64,000 nucleotides of DNA from an uncultured Steroidobacter sp. (GCA_937864115.1 CALMII010000028.1:1-64000), one strand, 5' to 3'; positions 36,459-46,718 are shown, numbered from the stretch's first letter. Notes: generated from the letters alone by a model not told the origin. Program-made: numbers and translations.

Positions 36459-39374
36459 ATGGTGGGCAATCGATTTCTTCGCAGCTGTATCAGAAATCTG
36501 TGTCTGTACGGCACGCTGGCGGTCGCGCTGCCGGCACCTGCAGCGGAAGAAGAGGCGAACGAAGTCACCACGGTGATCGTCACGGGTTCGCGCATCAGGG
36601 CGAACGATTTCGATGCGCCGACGCCCACGGTGTCCCTCACCGCCGAAACGCTGCAGCTGTCCGGGACGACGAACGTGACCGAGTTCCTGCGGACCCAGCC
36701 GGCACTGGTCGGTTCGAGGGATACCGACCAGACCACCGGCGACTTCATCGGCAGCAACGGCCTCAACCTGCTCGACCTGCGCAATCTGGGCACCGAACGC
36801 ACGCTGGTGCTGGTGGATGGACGCCGCCACGTCGCGCAGCGGCCGGACAGCGCTTCCGTCGACATCAACACGATTCCCTCGGACCTGATCGAACGCATCG
36901 ACATCGTGACGGGCGGCGTCTCGGCGGTGTACGGCGCCGACGCCGTCTCCGGCGTCGTCAACTTCGTGATGAAGAAGGACTTCGAGGGCCTGATCGGGCG
37001 CTTCCAGTACGGCGGCGCCGACGATGGCACGCCGACCGACTGGCATGCCTCCCTCACCGGCGGTTTCAATTTTGCGGACGGACGCGGCAACCTCTCCGGC
37101 TCCGTGGAACACACCCGCGAAGGCCGGCTGCGCGCCTCGGACCGCAGTTATCTGCGCGGACTCGGCTACGTCACCATGGCGCGCAATCCGGATGACCTGG
37201 ACGATGACCCGAACGTGCCGGACAACATCCCGATGAACGACATCCGGTATTTCGACAGCGCGCGCGCCGGCGCGATCGACGTCGATTTCGACGGCATGCC
37301 GGACCTGCTTCCCGACGGTTCGCCGTTCGATCCCGGCATCTACGTGCCTGCCATTTTCCAGCAGGGCGGTTCGGGCACCCTGCTGGCCGACTACATCGGC
37401 GACCTGCGCAGCAGGAACGAGACCACCATCGGCAGCCTGTTCCTGAACTATGAAATCGCCCCCGCGGCGAATTTCTTCGCCGAAGCCAAGTATGTGCGCG
37501 GCACTGCCGTCGGCTACGACCAGCCCACGTTCGACTTCTACCTCTACATTCCGGAAGACAATCCCTACATCGATCCCGCGGTGTCCGCGGTATCGCCGGA
37601 CTTCCTGCTCAGCCGCGACAACTTCGACCTGGGCGTGCGCGGCGAAGACATCACGCGCGACACCGTGCGCGCGGTCGCCGGCCTGAACGGCGACTTCGCC
37701 GCCGACTATCGCTACGAAGTGTCCTACGTGTACGGCCGGACCGACATCGATACGATCGCGATCAACAACCGTTACAACGACCGCTTCCTGGCCGCCCTCG
37801 ATGCCGTCATCGATCCGGCGACCGGCAATCCGACCTGTCGCTCCAACCTGGATCCGGCGGCGCTGCCGTTCCAGCCGTTCCAGAGTTTCGATTTCTCCGG
37901 CGATCTCTCCTTCACGCCGGGCCCGGGCAGCGGTTGCCGGCCGCTGAACCTCCTCGGCGAGGGCGTGGCGGATCCGGCGGCGATCGACTGGGTGATGCTG
38001 AACAGCCTGACGACGTCCAGACTCACCCAGAACGTCTTCAGCGCCTACGTCTCCGGTCCCGTGCCGGGCGTCTCATTGCCGGCCGGCCCGATCGACGCCG
38101 TGGCCGGCGTCGAATGGCGCCGCGAAACCAGCGAATCGACGCCGCCGCTCGAAGACCAGCGGGGGCTCACCTTCGGCAACGTGCTGTTGCCGAGCGATGG
38201 CGACTTCGATGTGAAGGAAGGCTTCGTCGAACTGCGCGCGCCTCTTCTCCAGGACGTGCCCTTCGCCGAACTGCTGCAGCTCTCGGGCGCCGTGCGCGCC
38301 TCCGACTATTCCACCGTCGGCAGCACGACCACATGGAACGGCGGCCTGCTGTGGGCGCCGGTGCGCGACGTTTCGTTCCGGGGCACGATCTCCGAATCGG
38401 TCCGCGCGCCGAACATCGGCGAGCTGTTCAGCCCGCAGAGCCAGACGTTCAGCCCCATCGATGATCCCTGCGATCCCAACTTCCTGAACAACGGCACGTC
38501 GTATCGCGCAGCGAACTGCGCCCAGACCCTGACCGCGCTCGGCATCGATCCGGCCGCCTACAGCGATCCGAACTCCGCGTCGATCGCCGGCCTGCTGCAG
38601 GGCAATGCCGGACTCAGCGAAGAAACATCGCGCAGCTACACCTTCGGCGTGGTGCTGCGTCCGCGTTTCGCGCCGGGTCTGGCGCTGTCCGTGGACTACT
38701 ACGACATCAACATCGAGCAGGCGATCAGCACGGCCAGCGCCCAGTCGCTCGCCGACAGCTGCGTCGATCAGCCGACCCTCGACAACGTGTTCTGCGATGC
38801 CTTGACGCGCGATCCGACCGACGGCGGCATCGACTCGTTCCTGGTCCAGCCGGAAAACGTGGCGGCGTTCCGCACGCGCGGCATCGACTACAACCTGAGC
38901 TATCTGCTGGATCCATCGCGGTTCGGCGTGGACAGGGACATCGGCACGTTCCAGCTGAGCCTGATCGGCAATCGCCTCGATCGCCTGACGACCATTCCCA
39001 CCCCGGGCGCCGAGCAGGTGAACGAACGCACCACGGCCTATGCGCCGAAGTGGCAGAACGCGTTCGATCTGACGTGGATGTACGCGAACGTCAAGGTCAA
39101 CTACGGGTTCACCTATTTCAGCAAGACCTCGCGCTACACCCTGCTGACGGTGGAGGGCGATCCGGACAATGCCTCACCGGACAACCTCTACTACGACGCG
39201 CTCGAGCAGCACGATCTGTCGGTGTCGGTCGGCTTCAAGGACAACTACGAGCTGTATGCGGGCGGCCGCAATCTCACGGACGAAAAGCCCGACTACTCCA
39301 TCAACTATCCGATCAGCGCCGTGGGCCGGTATTTCTACGGCGGCTTCCGGATGTCCTTCGGCGCATCCCGCTGA
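36459..39374 (+). CDS. TonB-dependent receptor
   Basis: A 971-aa outer-membrane receptor. The signal peptide ends PAPAAEEEANEV. The plug domain starts with VTTVIVTGSRIRANDFDAPTP (TonB-box-like) and contains LRNLGTERTLVLVDGRR and VSAVYGADAVSGVVNFVMKK. The barrel ends YGGFRMSFGASR. GGAG eight bases before the ATG at 36459 supports this start. Such receptors import large substrates such as glycans, siderophores or peptides; no neighbouring gene tells which. It belongs to the group of receptors expanded in Caulobacter/Xanthomonas-like bacteria. Confidence 0.95.
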   Translation: MVGNRFLRSCIRNLCLYGTLAVALPAPAAEEEANEVTTVIVTGSRIRANDFDAPTPTVSLTAETLQLSGTTNVTEFLRTQPALVGSRDTDQTTGDFIGSNGLNLLDLRNLGTERTLVLVDGRRHVAQRPDSASVDINTIPSDLIERIDIVTGGVSAVYGADAVSGVVNFVMKKDFEGLIGRFQYGGADDGTPTDWHASLTGGFNFADGRGNLSGSVEHTREGRLRASDRSYLRGLGYVTMARNPDDLDDDPNVPDNIPMNDIRYFDSARAGAIDVDFDGMPDLLPDGSPFDPGIYVPAIFQQGGSGTLLADYIGDLRSRNETTIGSLFLNYEIAPAANFFAEAKYVRGTAVGYDQPTFDFYLYIPEDNPYIDPAVSAVSPDFLLSRDNFDLGVRGEDITRDTVRAVAGLNGDFAADYRYEVSYVYGRTDIDTIAINNRYNDRFLAALDAVIDPATGNPTCRSNLDPAALPFQPFQSFDFSGDLSFTPGPGSGCRPLNLLGEGVADPAAIDWVMLNSLTTSRLTQNVFSAYVSGPVPGVSLPAGPIDAVAGVEWRRETSESTPPLEDQRGLTFGNVLLPSDGDFDVKEGFVELRAPLLQDVPFAELLQLSGAVRASDYSTVGSTTTWNGGLLWAPVRDVSFRGTISESVRAPNIGELFSPQSQTFSPIDDPCDPNFLNNGTSYRAANCAQTLTALGIDPAAYSDPNSASIAGLLQGNAGLSEETSRSYTFGVVLRPRFAPGLALSVDYYDINIEQAISTASAQSLADSCVDQPTLDNVFCDALTRDPTDGGIDSFLVQPENVAAFRTRGIDYNLSYLLDPSRFGVDRDIGTFQLSLIGNRLDRLTTIPTPGAEQVNERTTAYAPKWQNAFDLTWMYANVKVNYGFTYFSKTSRYTLLTVEGDPDNASPDNLYYDALEQHDLSVSVGFKDNYELYAGGRNLTDEKPDYSINYPISAVGRYFYGGFRMSFGASR

Positions 39375-39383
39375 AAATCGGGA

Positions 39384-39414
39384 ACGGCGCGCTGACCACC
39401 CGTCAGCGCGCCGT
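39384..39414. terminator. Shared hairpin between the TonB receptor and glgC
   Basis: Perfect 13-bp stem ACGGCGCGCTGAC / GTCAGCGCGCCGT (39384-39396 with 39402-39414) and a CACCC loop, between convergent genes. There is no strong T-run on the plus strand; a short one follows on the minus strand. It probably ends both transcripts in part. Confidence 0.6.
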
Positions 39415-40727
39415 CATTTCGTCAGTCGCGACAGCATGTCGCGCGTCACCAGCGCCACGCCCTTCTCGCTCATGTAGAACCGTCGCGCGTCGTCTTCCGG
39501 ATTCACGCCGATCTGCGTACCCGCAGGAACCACGCCCCCGGTATCGATGATGGCCCGCTTGATGACGCAGTTCGGGCCGACCCGCACGTCGGGGAACAGC
39601 ACCGACCGCTCGATGTAGCTGCGCTCGTCGATGCGCACGTTCGAGAACATCAGCGACTGATTGACGTGCGCGCCCGACACGATGCAGCCGCCCGACACCA
39701 TCGAATTCACGGCCATGCCGACGCGGCCGGCATCGTCGAGCACGAACTTCGCGGGCGGGTACTGACGCTGGTAGGTCCAGATGGGCCAGTGCTCGTCGTA
39801 GATGTTGAGTTCGGGATTGACGTGCACCAGTTCCATGTTGGCGTCGTAGAACGCATCGACGGTGCCGACGTCGCGCCAGTACTGCTGCACTCGCGTGTTC
39901 ACGTCCTTGAACGGATAGGCGAACACCTTCAGGTTCTGCAGGGCGCCGGGAATGATGTTGCGGCCGAAGTCGTGCGCGGTGCCCGCCTTCTGCGCGTCCT
40001 CTTCCAGCAGGCGGTACAGCAGACTCGCCTTGAACACGTAGATGCCCATCGAGCCGAGCGAATAATCCTCGCGGCCCGGAATGCCTTCCGGATCGCGCGG
40101 CTTCTCGGCGAAGCGCGTGATGCGCATGTTTTCGTCGACGGTCATGACGCCGAAGCTGCTCGCCTGGTCGCGCGGCACTTCGACGACGCCGACGGTGATG
40201 TCGGCCTTCTTTTCCACGTGGGCGGCGAGCATCGGACCGTAGTCCATCTTGTAGATGTGGTCGCCCGCCAGCACCAGGATGTGTTTCGGGTGATGCAGCT
40301 TGATGATCTGCAGGTTCTGGTACAGCGCATCGGCCGTGCCGCGATACCACATGTCGCCGAGCTGCTGCTGCGCCGGAATGATCTCGACGAATTCGCCGAA
40401 CTCGCCGCGCAGGTAGCTCCAGCCGCGCTGGATGTGCTGGATCAGCGAATGCGCTTTGTACTGCGTCAGCACCGAGATGCGGCGGATGCCGGAGTTGACG
40501 CAGTTGGAGAGCACGAAATCGACGATGCGGAATTTGCCGCCGAACGGCGTGGCCGGCTTGCAGCGGAAATCCGTGAGGTGTTTCAGGCGCTCGCCGCGCC
40601 CGCCCGCCATGATGACGGCGAGCGTGTTGCGCGTGAGGCGGCTGACATAGCGCCGGGCGGCGGCTTTCTGACTTTTCGTCTCGCGTTGACGGCCTGGAAC
40701 ACGCGCTGGCGGAGCGGTATCGGGCAT
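39414..40727 (-). CDS. glgC: Glucose-1-phosphate adenylyltransferase
   Basis: A 437-aa ADP-glucose pyrophosphorylase. The nucleotide loop is VIMAGGRGERLKHLT, followed by KPATPFGGKFRIVDF, GTADALYQNL and the FAEKP motif; the C-terminal left-handed beta-helix is complete. It makes ADP-glucose for GlgA, the control step of glycogen synthesis. The start MPDTAPPARVP at 40727 is preferred over the long frame to 41009. N-terminal Arg-rich residues before the loop fit the usual allosteric region. Confidence 0.95.
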   Translation of the reverse strand: MPDTAPPARVPGRQRETKSQKAAARRYVSRLTRNTLAVIMAGGRGERLKHLTDFRCKPATPFGGKFRIVDFVLSNCVNSGIRRISVLTQYKAHSLIQHIQRGWSYLRGEFGEFVEIIPAQQQLGDMWYRGTADALYQNLQIIKLHHPKHILVLAGDHIYKMDYGPMLAAHVEKKADITVGVVEVPRDQASSFGVMTVDENMRITRFAEKPRDPEGIPGREDYSLGSMGIYVFKASLLYRLLEEDAQKAGTAHDFGRNIIPGALQNLKVFAYPFKDVNTRVQQYWRDVGTVDAFYDANMELVHVNPELNIYDEHWPIWTYQRQYPPAKFVLDDAGRVGMAVNSMVSGGCIVSGAHVNQSLMFSNVRIDERSYIERSVLFPDVRVGPNCVIKRAIIDTGGVVPAGTQIGVNPEDDARRFYMSEKGVALVTRDMLSRLTK

Positions 40728-40904
40728 GACGGGGCTTCTCTCACCATCCAACAGGGCAACGCCGCCCATGTTATCCGCCCGCGCACTGTTTCGTCGCTTG
40801 CCTCGCCAGCGGCCGTTCGGCATTGTGCCGGCCGGATCGGTTCCCTCCGCGACCCGCGGGGCGTCGCGCCGATCGTTTCGTTGCCCGACGCCGGTGTAGC
40901 CTGA

Positions 40905-41624
40905 ATGCTGAATACCTTCCGTGAGCCCGTTGCCGAGATCGGCCGCATCACCCCACTCGGACATCCCGTCGTCTCCTCGGCCCGCGGGCGCATCGTCGAC
41001 CGCCGGCATTGTTGGAGCGCGCCCCTATGCGCGCTCGCCTTGCTGGTCATGTGCAAGGTCCATGCACAAAGCACCCCGCCTGCGTCATCCGACGCAGGAA
41101 AGCCGACAGCCGTCGCCGACTGCCTGCCCGATGGATCCGGATATCTGCGCGCGCGCCTGAAAGGATCGATCGAACGGGAGCTGGATTGGGGCAATGCCGG
41201 CACCGGCTGCACTGGCGCTGTGCGGCCCACCGACGGCGGCATCCGCGTGCGCTTCACCCGCGCGCTGGATGAAACCACGCAGCTGGTGCTGGTTTTCGGC
41301 ATCGCCAATCTGCATGAAGGCGCATCGGCCTCAGCATTGCCGGTCAATGTGACAGTCATTCGCGAGGGCAGCGGCGAGTTCTACAGCACGCAGGGCGACG
41401 GCAGGTGCACGCTCGACCGCATCACCCAGACGCCGCTCGTCGGCATCCCCAACCGCTCGCGCATCTACCGGATCGAGGCGCGCGGTTTCTGCACCGGCCC
41501 GGCCCGCGCACTCAACGGCAATGGCTCGATCCTCCTCTCGCGATTCGATTTCGCCGGCCGCGTCGATTTCGACGAAGCCGATGACACGGCCGACCCCGGT
41601 CACGACCAGGAACGCACGCCATGA
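40905..41624 (+). CDS. Secreted protein of unknown function
   Basis: A 239-aa frame whose product is exported: a hydrophobic stretch (CALALLVMCKVHAQ) ends in a signal-peptidase site after VHA/Q at residues 52-55. If 40905 is the real start the n-region is unusually long (about 40 residues), and a later non-ATG start cannot be excluded. The mature part has four cysteines (CLPDGSGYLR, GTGCTGAV, GRCTLDR, GFCTGPAR) that may form two disulfides, and ends with an acidic tail. No family is recognised. The stop overlaps the DUF192 gene start (ATGA), so the two form an operon. Confidence 0.7.
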   Translation: MLNTFREPVAEIGRITPLGHPVVSSARGRIVDRRHCWSAPLCALALLVMCKVHAQSTPPASSDAGKPTAVADCLPDGSGYLRARLKGSIERELDWGNAGTGCTGAVRPTDGGIRVRFTRALDETTQLVLVFGIANLHEGASASALPVNVTVIREGSGEFYSTQGDGRCTLDRITQTPLVGIPNRSRIYRIEARGFCTGPARALNGNGSILLSRFDFAGRVDFDEADDTADPGHDQERTP

Positions 41625-42118
41625 GCGCTTTGCCGCAGGTAAGAATTTTCCTCACTGCACTCGCGCTGCTCTGCTTCGGTTGCGCCAGCGCCGATCCCGC
41701 CGGCAGCGACGCCCAGACCCTCGACCGGGACTTCGCGCGCTCGACCCTGCAGATCGCCGGCGCGGACGCGAAGCTGCACGCCTTCCGCGTCTGGGTGGCG
41801 GACAACGACACCCGTCGCGCGCGCGGCCTGATGTACGTGAAACAGATGGACGCGGACGCCGGCATGCTCTTCATCTATCCGCGCGCACAGCAGATCTCGA
41901 TGTGGATGAAGAACACGGTGCTGCCGCTCGACATGCTGTTCGTCGCCGCCGATGGACGCGTGATCAAGGTCGCCGCGAACGCCACGCCGCAATCGCTGGA
42001 GACGATCGAGTCGGAGGGTCTCGCCCTCGGCGTCGTCGAACTTAATGCCGGAATCGCTGCGAAGCTCAACATCCGCGCCGGCTCGCAGATCATCCATCCC
42101 GCCTTCCTCAAACGCTGA
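41621..42118 (+). CDS. DUF192-family exported protein
   Basis: A 165-aa protein with a hydrophobic leader ending in FGCASAD, possibly a lipobox (LCFGC). The DUF192 core is clear: RARGLMYVKQMDADAGMLFIYP, then MWMKNTVLPLDMLFVAADGRV and VVELNAG. The family is widespread and of unknown biochemical role. Its ATG overlaps the stop of the upstream secreted protein by four bases. Confidence 0.9.
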   Translation: MSALPQVRIFLTALALLCFGCASADPAGSDAQTLDRDFARSTLQIAGADAKLHAFRVWVADNDTRRARGLMYVKQMDADAGMLFIYPRAQQISMWMKNTVLPLDMLFVAADGRVIKVAANATPQSLETIESEGLALGVVELNAGIAAKLNIRAGSQIIHPAFLKR

Positions 42119-42305
42119 ACATCGAAGCGCACCCCGCCCTGTAGCGATCGAGCAACGGAACTGCTCGTGTAGTTTGCGTATTCACCCCTGTCCCTTTCAC
42201 GGATAGCAATTCCACGCATAGCGGCTAACTTGCCGCTGTAGCAGACAGGCAACGATGCGCTTGCGCCAAAGTGCATCGATTCATCTTTTCTCAAGGAGCT
42301 GGGCG

Positions 42306-43418
42306 ATGCGAACACGCATGAGACATGCAATGTTGATTACGGCGATGGGGCTGGCGTACGGCACGGTTCACGCCGCGGACGAAACAGGCAAGTGGTACAT
42401 CAATCCGATGTACGGCTACACCTGGCTGGACAAGGCCCGCAACGTCGACGACGACGACAGCTGGGGTCTTGGCATCGGCAAGCACCTGAGCCAGCACTGG
42501 AGCCTCGAGCTCAACGGCTTCTTCGGCGCCGACGACTACAACAACGGCACCACCGGTCTCAGCCTCGAACAGAACGCCTATTCGCTCGATGCGTTGCTGG
42601 TCTTCGCACGCGAACGCGCGGTCTCTCCCTACATCACGTTCGGCGCGGGCTACATCGACAACGTGTTCAGCGGCGTCGACAACAATCTCGAAGGACCTCT
42701 CGCGCAGGCCGGTCTCGGCCTGATGATCGACGTCGGCGAAAACGCGGCGAAGACGTTCGTGTTCCAGCTCCGCCCCGAAGTGAAGGTCCGCTACGACTGG
42801 GCCGACTCGCCCAATCACGACGACTTCCACGACTACATCGCGAATCTCGGCTTTGCATTCAACTTCGGTCCGGCGCCGTATGTACCGCCGCCTCCGGCGC
42901 CGCCCGCACCGCCGCCGCCGCCCCCACCGCCTCCGCCGCCGGCTGATTCGGATGGCGACGGCGTACTCGATCCGCAGGATCAATGTCCCGGAACGCCGCG
43001 CGGTGTCGTGGTCGATTCGGTTGGCTGCCCGCGCAAAGGCTCCGTGACGCTGCACGGCGTGAACTTCGAGAACGACTCGGCAACGCTGATGGCGACGTCG
43101 CGGCCGATCCTCGATGAAGTCGCTGCGGACCTGAAAGCGCATCCGCGACTCAAGGTCGAACTGGAGGGCCACACCGACAGCGTGGGCTCGGCCCAGTACA
43201 ACCTCGGCCTGTCGCAGCGTCGCGCGGATTCAGTACGCGACTACCTCATCGCTCAGGGAGTGAGCGCCTCGCAACTCACGGCCAAGGGCTACGGCGAAAG
43301 CAAGCCGATCGCCACGAACGACACCCCGGGAGGTCGCGCCGGCAACCGCCGCGTCGTGATGTCGGTGACGGACAATCCCGGAGACGTCGAGGTCAAGGGC
43401 GAGGAGAAGTTCTTCTGA
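42306..43418 (+). CDS. OmpA-family porin with peptidoglycan-binding domain
   Basis: A 370-aa outer-membrane protein. Signal peptide to about residue 27 (AYGTVHAAD). The N-terminal eight-stranded barrel (KWYINPMYGYTWLDK onward) runs to about residue 190. It is followed by a long proline-rich linker (over 20 prolines), a DSDGDGVLDPQDQCP thrombospondin type 3-like repeat, and a C-terminal OmpA domain with VELEGHTDSVGSAQYNLGLS that binds peptidoglycan. AAGGAG precedes the ATG at 42306 by seven bases. It tethers the outer membrane to the cell wall. Confidence 0.94.
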   Translation: MRTRMRHAMLITAMGLAYGTVHAADETGKWYINPMYGYTWLDKARNVDDDDSWGLGIGKHLSQHWSLELNGFFGADDYNNGTTGLSLEQNAYSLDALLVFARERAVSPYITFGAGYIDNVFSGVDNNLEGPLAQAGLGLMIDVGENAAKTFVFQLRPEVKVRYDWADSPNHDDFHDYIANLGFAFNFGPAPYVPPPPAPPAPPPPPPPPPPPADSDGDGVLDPQDQCPGTPRGVVVDSVGCPRKGSVTLHGVNFENDSATLMATSRPILDEVAADLKAHPRLKVELEGHTDSVGSAQYNLGLSQRRADSVRDYLIAQGVSASQLTAKGYGESKPIATNDTPGGRAGNRRVVMSVTDNPGDVEVKGEEKFF

Positions 43419-43450
43419 TCGACTGACTGCTGTTCGGCCAACTTGGAATA

Positions 43451-43482
43451 CGGCGGATGCATGGGCATCCGCCGTTTTTTTT
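43451..43482 (+). terminator. Rho-independent terminator after the OmpA-like gene
   Basis: CGGCGGATGC (43451-43460) pairs perfectly with GCATCCGCCG (43465-43474) around ATGG, followed by eight T. Confidence 0.93.
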
Positions 43483-43488
43483 GCTGAC

Positions 43489-46275
43489 TCAGAATCCGAA
43501 AGAGACCTTGCCGAACAGGACCCGGTCGCGCGGATCGTAGTATCGCGCGTCGTAGCCGATCTGGAAGTTGGCATCGGTCAGCGACAACGGCGGATCCTGG
43601 CCGAACAGGTTCAGAGCACCGACCGTGATGTCGATCGAGTCCGTCACGGCCCAGGTTGTCTGCCAGTCCACCGTGAGGTAGTCATCGACACCCAGGCGGA
43701 CGTCGGCCGTCAGGCCATTGAAGTTGCCGGCATCATCGATACCGTCGACCGTCGTCAGCTTGTCGCGATAACCGCTCTTGTAGTTGAAGGTCAGCGTGTT
43801 CGAGAAGTTGCCGATGTCCAGGCCGGTGATCAGGCGGCCGGTCCAGCGGAACGCCACTTCATCCAGCTCGAACGAGTAGTCGGCAATGTTCTCGTAGTAC
43901 GCCCCGCCGTCTTCGAGCTGCGCCTTGCTCTTCATCATGTACGTCGCCGCCAGCTGGGCGCGGAACGTGCCGATGCCCGTCTCCCAGTTGCCGAGCGCAT
44001 TGATGTCGATGCCGCTGTAGTACTCCTTGCCGGTATTGAGGTTGGTCTGGTTGTAGGCGACATAGGTCGTACCGGTACCGATGTCGAAGAATGTCGTCCA
44101 TGCATCCGGATACTGGCCCGGATTGGCGAAAGCCTCGCCCTCGTCGATCTGACCAAAGGCGTCTTCGATTCCGATCCACCAGAAGTCGGCGCCGATCGAG
44201 AACGAGCGCATCGGCTCATAAACGAAACCCAGGCTCGCCTGGCGAGATTCCTCGGGCTTGAGGTCGGCATTGCCGCCGGCGAACACGTCGTACTGCGTCT
44301 GCGGTGGTTTGCACACTGCGTCCAGGCCACTGGCGATCGCCGCGAGTTCGGCGGAGCAGTCGTAGTTGCTCGCCGTCACGCCGTAGGACTGCAGAGAAGC
44401 CCGCAACTGCGGAACGGTCGGCGCATGAAAGCCGGTTCCGTAGGAGCCACGGATCAGGAAGCTCTGGTTCGGGGACACCTTGAAGCTCGCCTTGTAGTTG
44501 GTCGTGTCGCCGACGTCGTCGTAGTCGTCATAGCGAACGGCAGCCGTGAGCTCCAGCCAGTCCACCGGAGACACCGAGACTTCAGTGAAGGCACCGAACA
44601 CCGTGCGATCGGCGTTGTACGGAACTTTCGCCGCCGCATCGCCGAAACGCTGATCGCCCGTGCCTGGACCGCCTGCGGCCGGTGTACCTGCCACCGGATC
44701 GTCCAGGTTGGCTTGTGCGAATTCGCTCGGCCTGGAACGGAACTTCTCCTTGTAGTAGCTGAGGCCGGCAGCGAACTGCACGGGATTGCCGTTGGGCAAC
44801 GCGAACAGCTCTCTCGATGCGCGCGCCTCCGCGGTCTGCAGACGCGACACGCCGCCATCCCAGTAGCCCTTGTAGTTGATGGCATCCAGTGCCGCCTGGC
44901 CTTCGGGTGTCTGTCCGCCCGGGCCGGTGAACGGATCGATGAGTCCGCTGGCCAACGCGTTGTTGAAGGCAATCGCGCCGGGATAGCCTTCGATGTCGCC
45001 TTTCACGTCGCTCTGCGACTGCGTGAGGGCGAAGTTGTAATCCCAGCCGGCGAGCTGGCCTTCGATGCCGGCAGCGGCCTGATAGAAATCGATCGTGTCT
45101 TCGCTGATGCGCTGGCCGAGATCCGCGCCGCGATAGAACACGACCGAATCGTCCGTGAACATCGGCGTGCCGTCGTCTTCGGTGAGCGAAGCGAGATACT
45201 GATTGAACACGGGCGAGCCGGCGGTGACCAGCAGATTTCCAGGTACGGACGCGATCTTCGAAATCGATTCCGTCCTGGAATAGAGCGCATCGACGAACAC
45301 ATTGTGCGAGTCGCCCACCTTGAGATTGAACGAGCCGTTTGCCGTCTTGCGCTCGCGCTCCGGATAGAGCTGGATGTGGGGGACATAGTCGAAATAGCAC
45401 GCACGATCGACGGGCGCCGAGCCTTCGGGGCATGTTCCGTTGGCCAGCAGGGCAGGACTGACCAGTTCTCCCGCATCCGTGGTTGCGTTGCCGGGAATAT
45501 TGCTCGGCGAGCCGTTGAAGTACGTCCAGCGTTGGCCGCCATAGTTGAAGTTGACGATGGCCGAATCCGCGAAATCGCGGTCGACGGCCTTGAGCTCATC
45601 GCGCTTGTCCGCGGCAACCGTCACGAAGATGTTGTAGCCGTCCGACTCGTAATCGCCGAACCCGGCCGAGATGCTGGCTCCGCTTTCGCGTGCGCCATCG
45701 CTCGGTGCGTAGTAGTTCGCAGAGATGTCGCGATCCAGTGTGTTCTTCTTGGTGATGAAGTTGACGACGCCGGCCACGGCATCCGACCCGTACAGCGCCG
45801 AGGCACCATCCGTCAGTATCTCGACTCGTTCGATGGCGGCGATCGGGATCGCATTGAGATCCATCGCCGCAGCAAAACCGGTGAGCGTCTGGCCACCGAA
45901 TTGAGCGAGGCGTCGGCCATTCAGCAGTACCAGCGTGCGGTTCTCGCCGACGTTGTGCAGCGATACGCCGGCGAAGCCGAAATTCGACGCGCCGATGGTC
46001 GAAGCTTCCGGCGTTGCTCCCTGCATCGAGGGCAACCGCTGAATCAGATCCACGACATTGGCGGCACCCGTCTTCTTGATGGCCTGCTCATCGAAGACCT
46101 GGACCGGCAATGAGGTCTCGCCCTGTACGCGACGTATCGCCGAACCAGTGACATAGACGGTCTCGATGGATTCGGATTCCGGAGTCTGCGCATGAAGCGG
46201 TTGCGCGAAGGCGGCTGCAGCGCTCGAAAACAAAACGCAGCGCACGGCGCGCGTCACTGAGTTGCTCGCCAACAT
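43489..46275 (-). CDS. TonB-dependent receptor (first of an adjacent pair)
   Basis: A 928-aa outer-membrane receptor starting MLASNSVTRAVRCVLF at 46275 behind an AGGAGGG site. The signal peptide ends at LHAQ; the plug has ETVYVTGSAIRRVQGETSLP, NRTLVLLNGRRLAQFGG and DGASALYGSDAVAGVVNFITKK. The final strand reads DRVLFGKVSFGF. The open frame continues about 125 codons upstream with no similarity. Substrate unknown. It is similar in plan to the receptor at 46776-49520, transcribed in the same direction, suggesting duplication or a related uptake role. Confidence 0.95.
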   Translation of the reverse strand: MLASNSVTRAVRCVLFSSAAAAFAQPLHAQTPESESIETVYVTGSAIRRVQGETSLPVQVFDEQAIKKTGAANVVDLIQRLPSMQGATPEASTIGASNFGFAGVSLHNVGENRTLVLLNGRRLAQFGGQTLTGFAAAMDLNAIPIAAIERVEILTDGASALYGSDAVAGVVNFITKKNTLDRDISANYYAPSDGARESGASISAGFGDYESDGYNIFVTVAADKRDELKAVDRDFADSAIVNFNYGGQRWTYFNGSPSNIPGNATTDAGELVSPALLANGTCPEGSAPVDRACYFDYVPHIQLYPERERKTANGSFNLKVGDSHNVFVDALYSRTESISKIASVPGNLLVTAGSPVFNQYLASLTEDDGTPMFTDDSVVFYRGADLGQRISEDTIDFYQAAAGIEGQLAGWDYNFALTQSQSDVKGDIEGYPGAIAFNNALASGLIDPFTGPGGQTPEGQAALDAINYKGYWDGGVSRLQTAEARASRELFALPNGNPVQFAAGLSYYKEKFRSRPSEFAQANLDDPVAGTPAAGGPGTGDQRFGDAAAKVPYNADRTVFGAFTEVSVSPVDWLELTAAVRYDDYDDVGDTTNYKASFKVSPNQSFLIRGSYGTGFHAPTVPQLRASLQSYGVTASNYDCSAELAAIASGLDAVCKPPQTQYDVFAGGNADLKPEESRQASLGFVYEPMRSFSIGADFWWIGIEDAFGQIDEGEAFANPGQYPDAWTTFFDIGTGTTYVAYNQTNLNTGKEYYSGIDINALGNWETGIGTFRAQLAATYMMKSKAQLEDGGAYYENIADYSFELDEVAFRWTGRLITGLDIGNFSNTLTFNYKSGYRDKLTTVDGIDDAGNFNGLTADVRLGVDDYLTVDWQTTWAVTDSIDITVGALNLFGQDPPLSLTDANFQIGYDARYYDPRDRVLFGKVSFGF

Positions 46276-46718
46276 CTGAAATACCCTCCTGCGAAATGGG
46301 GCGTGGATCGGAGGGCGGAACGACGCTGGATCAGGCTCCGCCACTCGCAGCAGTCGTTGCGGAATTCTTCGCAAAATGATTCCGGCAACGTCCTGATGTG
46401 GCGCGGAACGTACACCGTTGCAGCGGCGCGAAATGTGCCGGTGTTGAAAAGCAGCAAAAGAAAACGATCTGGGGGACGCTATTGCGTCAACGGTGCAATA
46501 CGGGTCTTTGCTCGTCGCGACATGACAACGGATGAGGCGATCAGACGCTGCTTGCATACTGAACAGCCGCTCGAAGGCGGCTCGACGCAAGAAGGATCCT
46601 CGGGAGCACGCCGCGCGACTTGCCGGAGGACGCGCACTGTATTCAAGCAATCATTCAGATTCGGCGCCGCGGGCCATCGGAAGTGCGGATGGTGTCGCGG
46701 GTTCGGCGATGGGCACAC
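46276..46718. other. Gene-free region between the two TonB receptors
   Basis: About 440 bp containing the control region of the downstream receptor. Apart from the terminator of the upstream receptor at its right edge, I see no gene, palindrome family member or clear operator. Confidence 0.6.
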
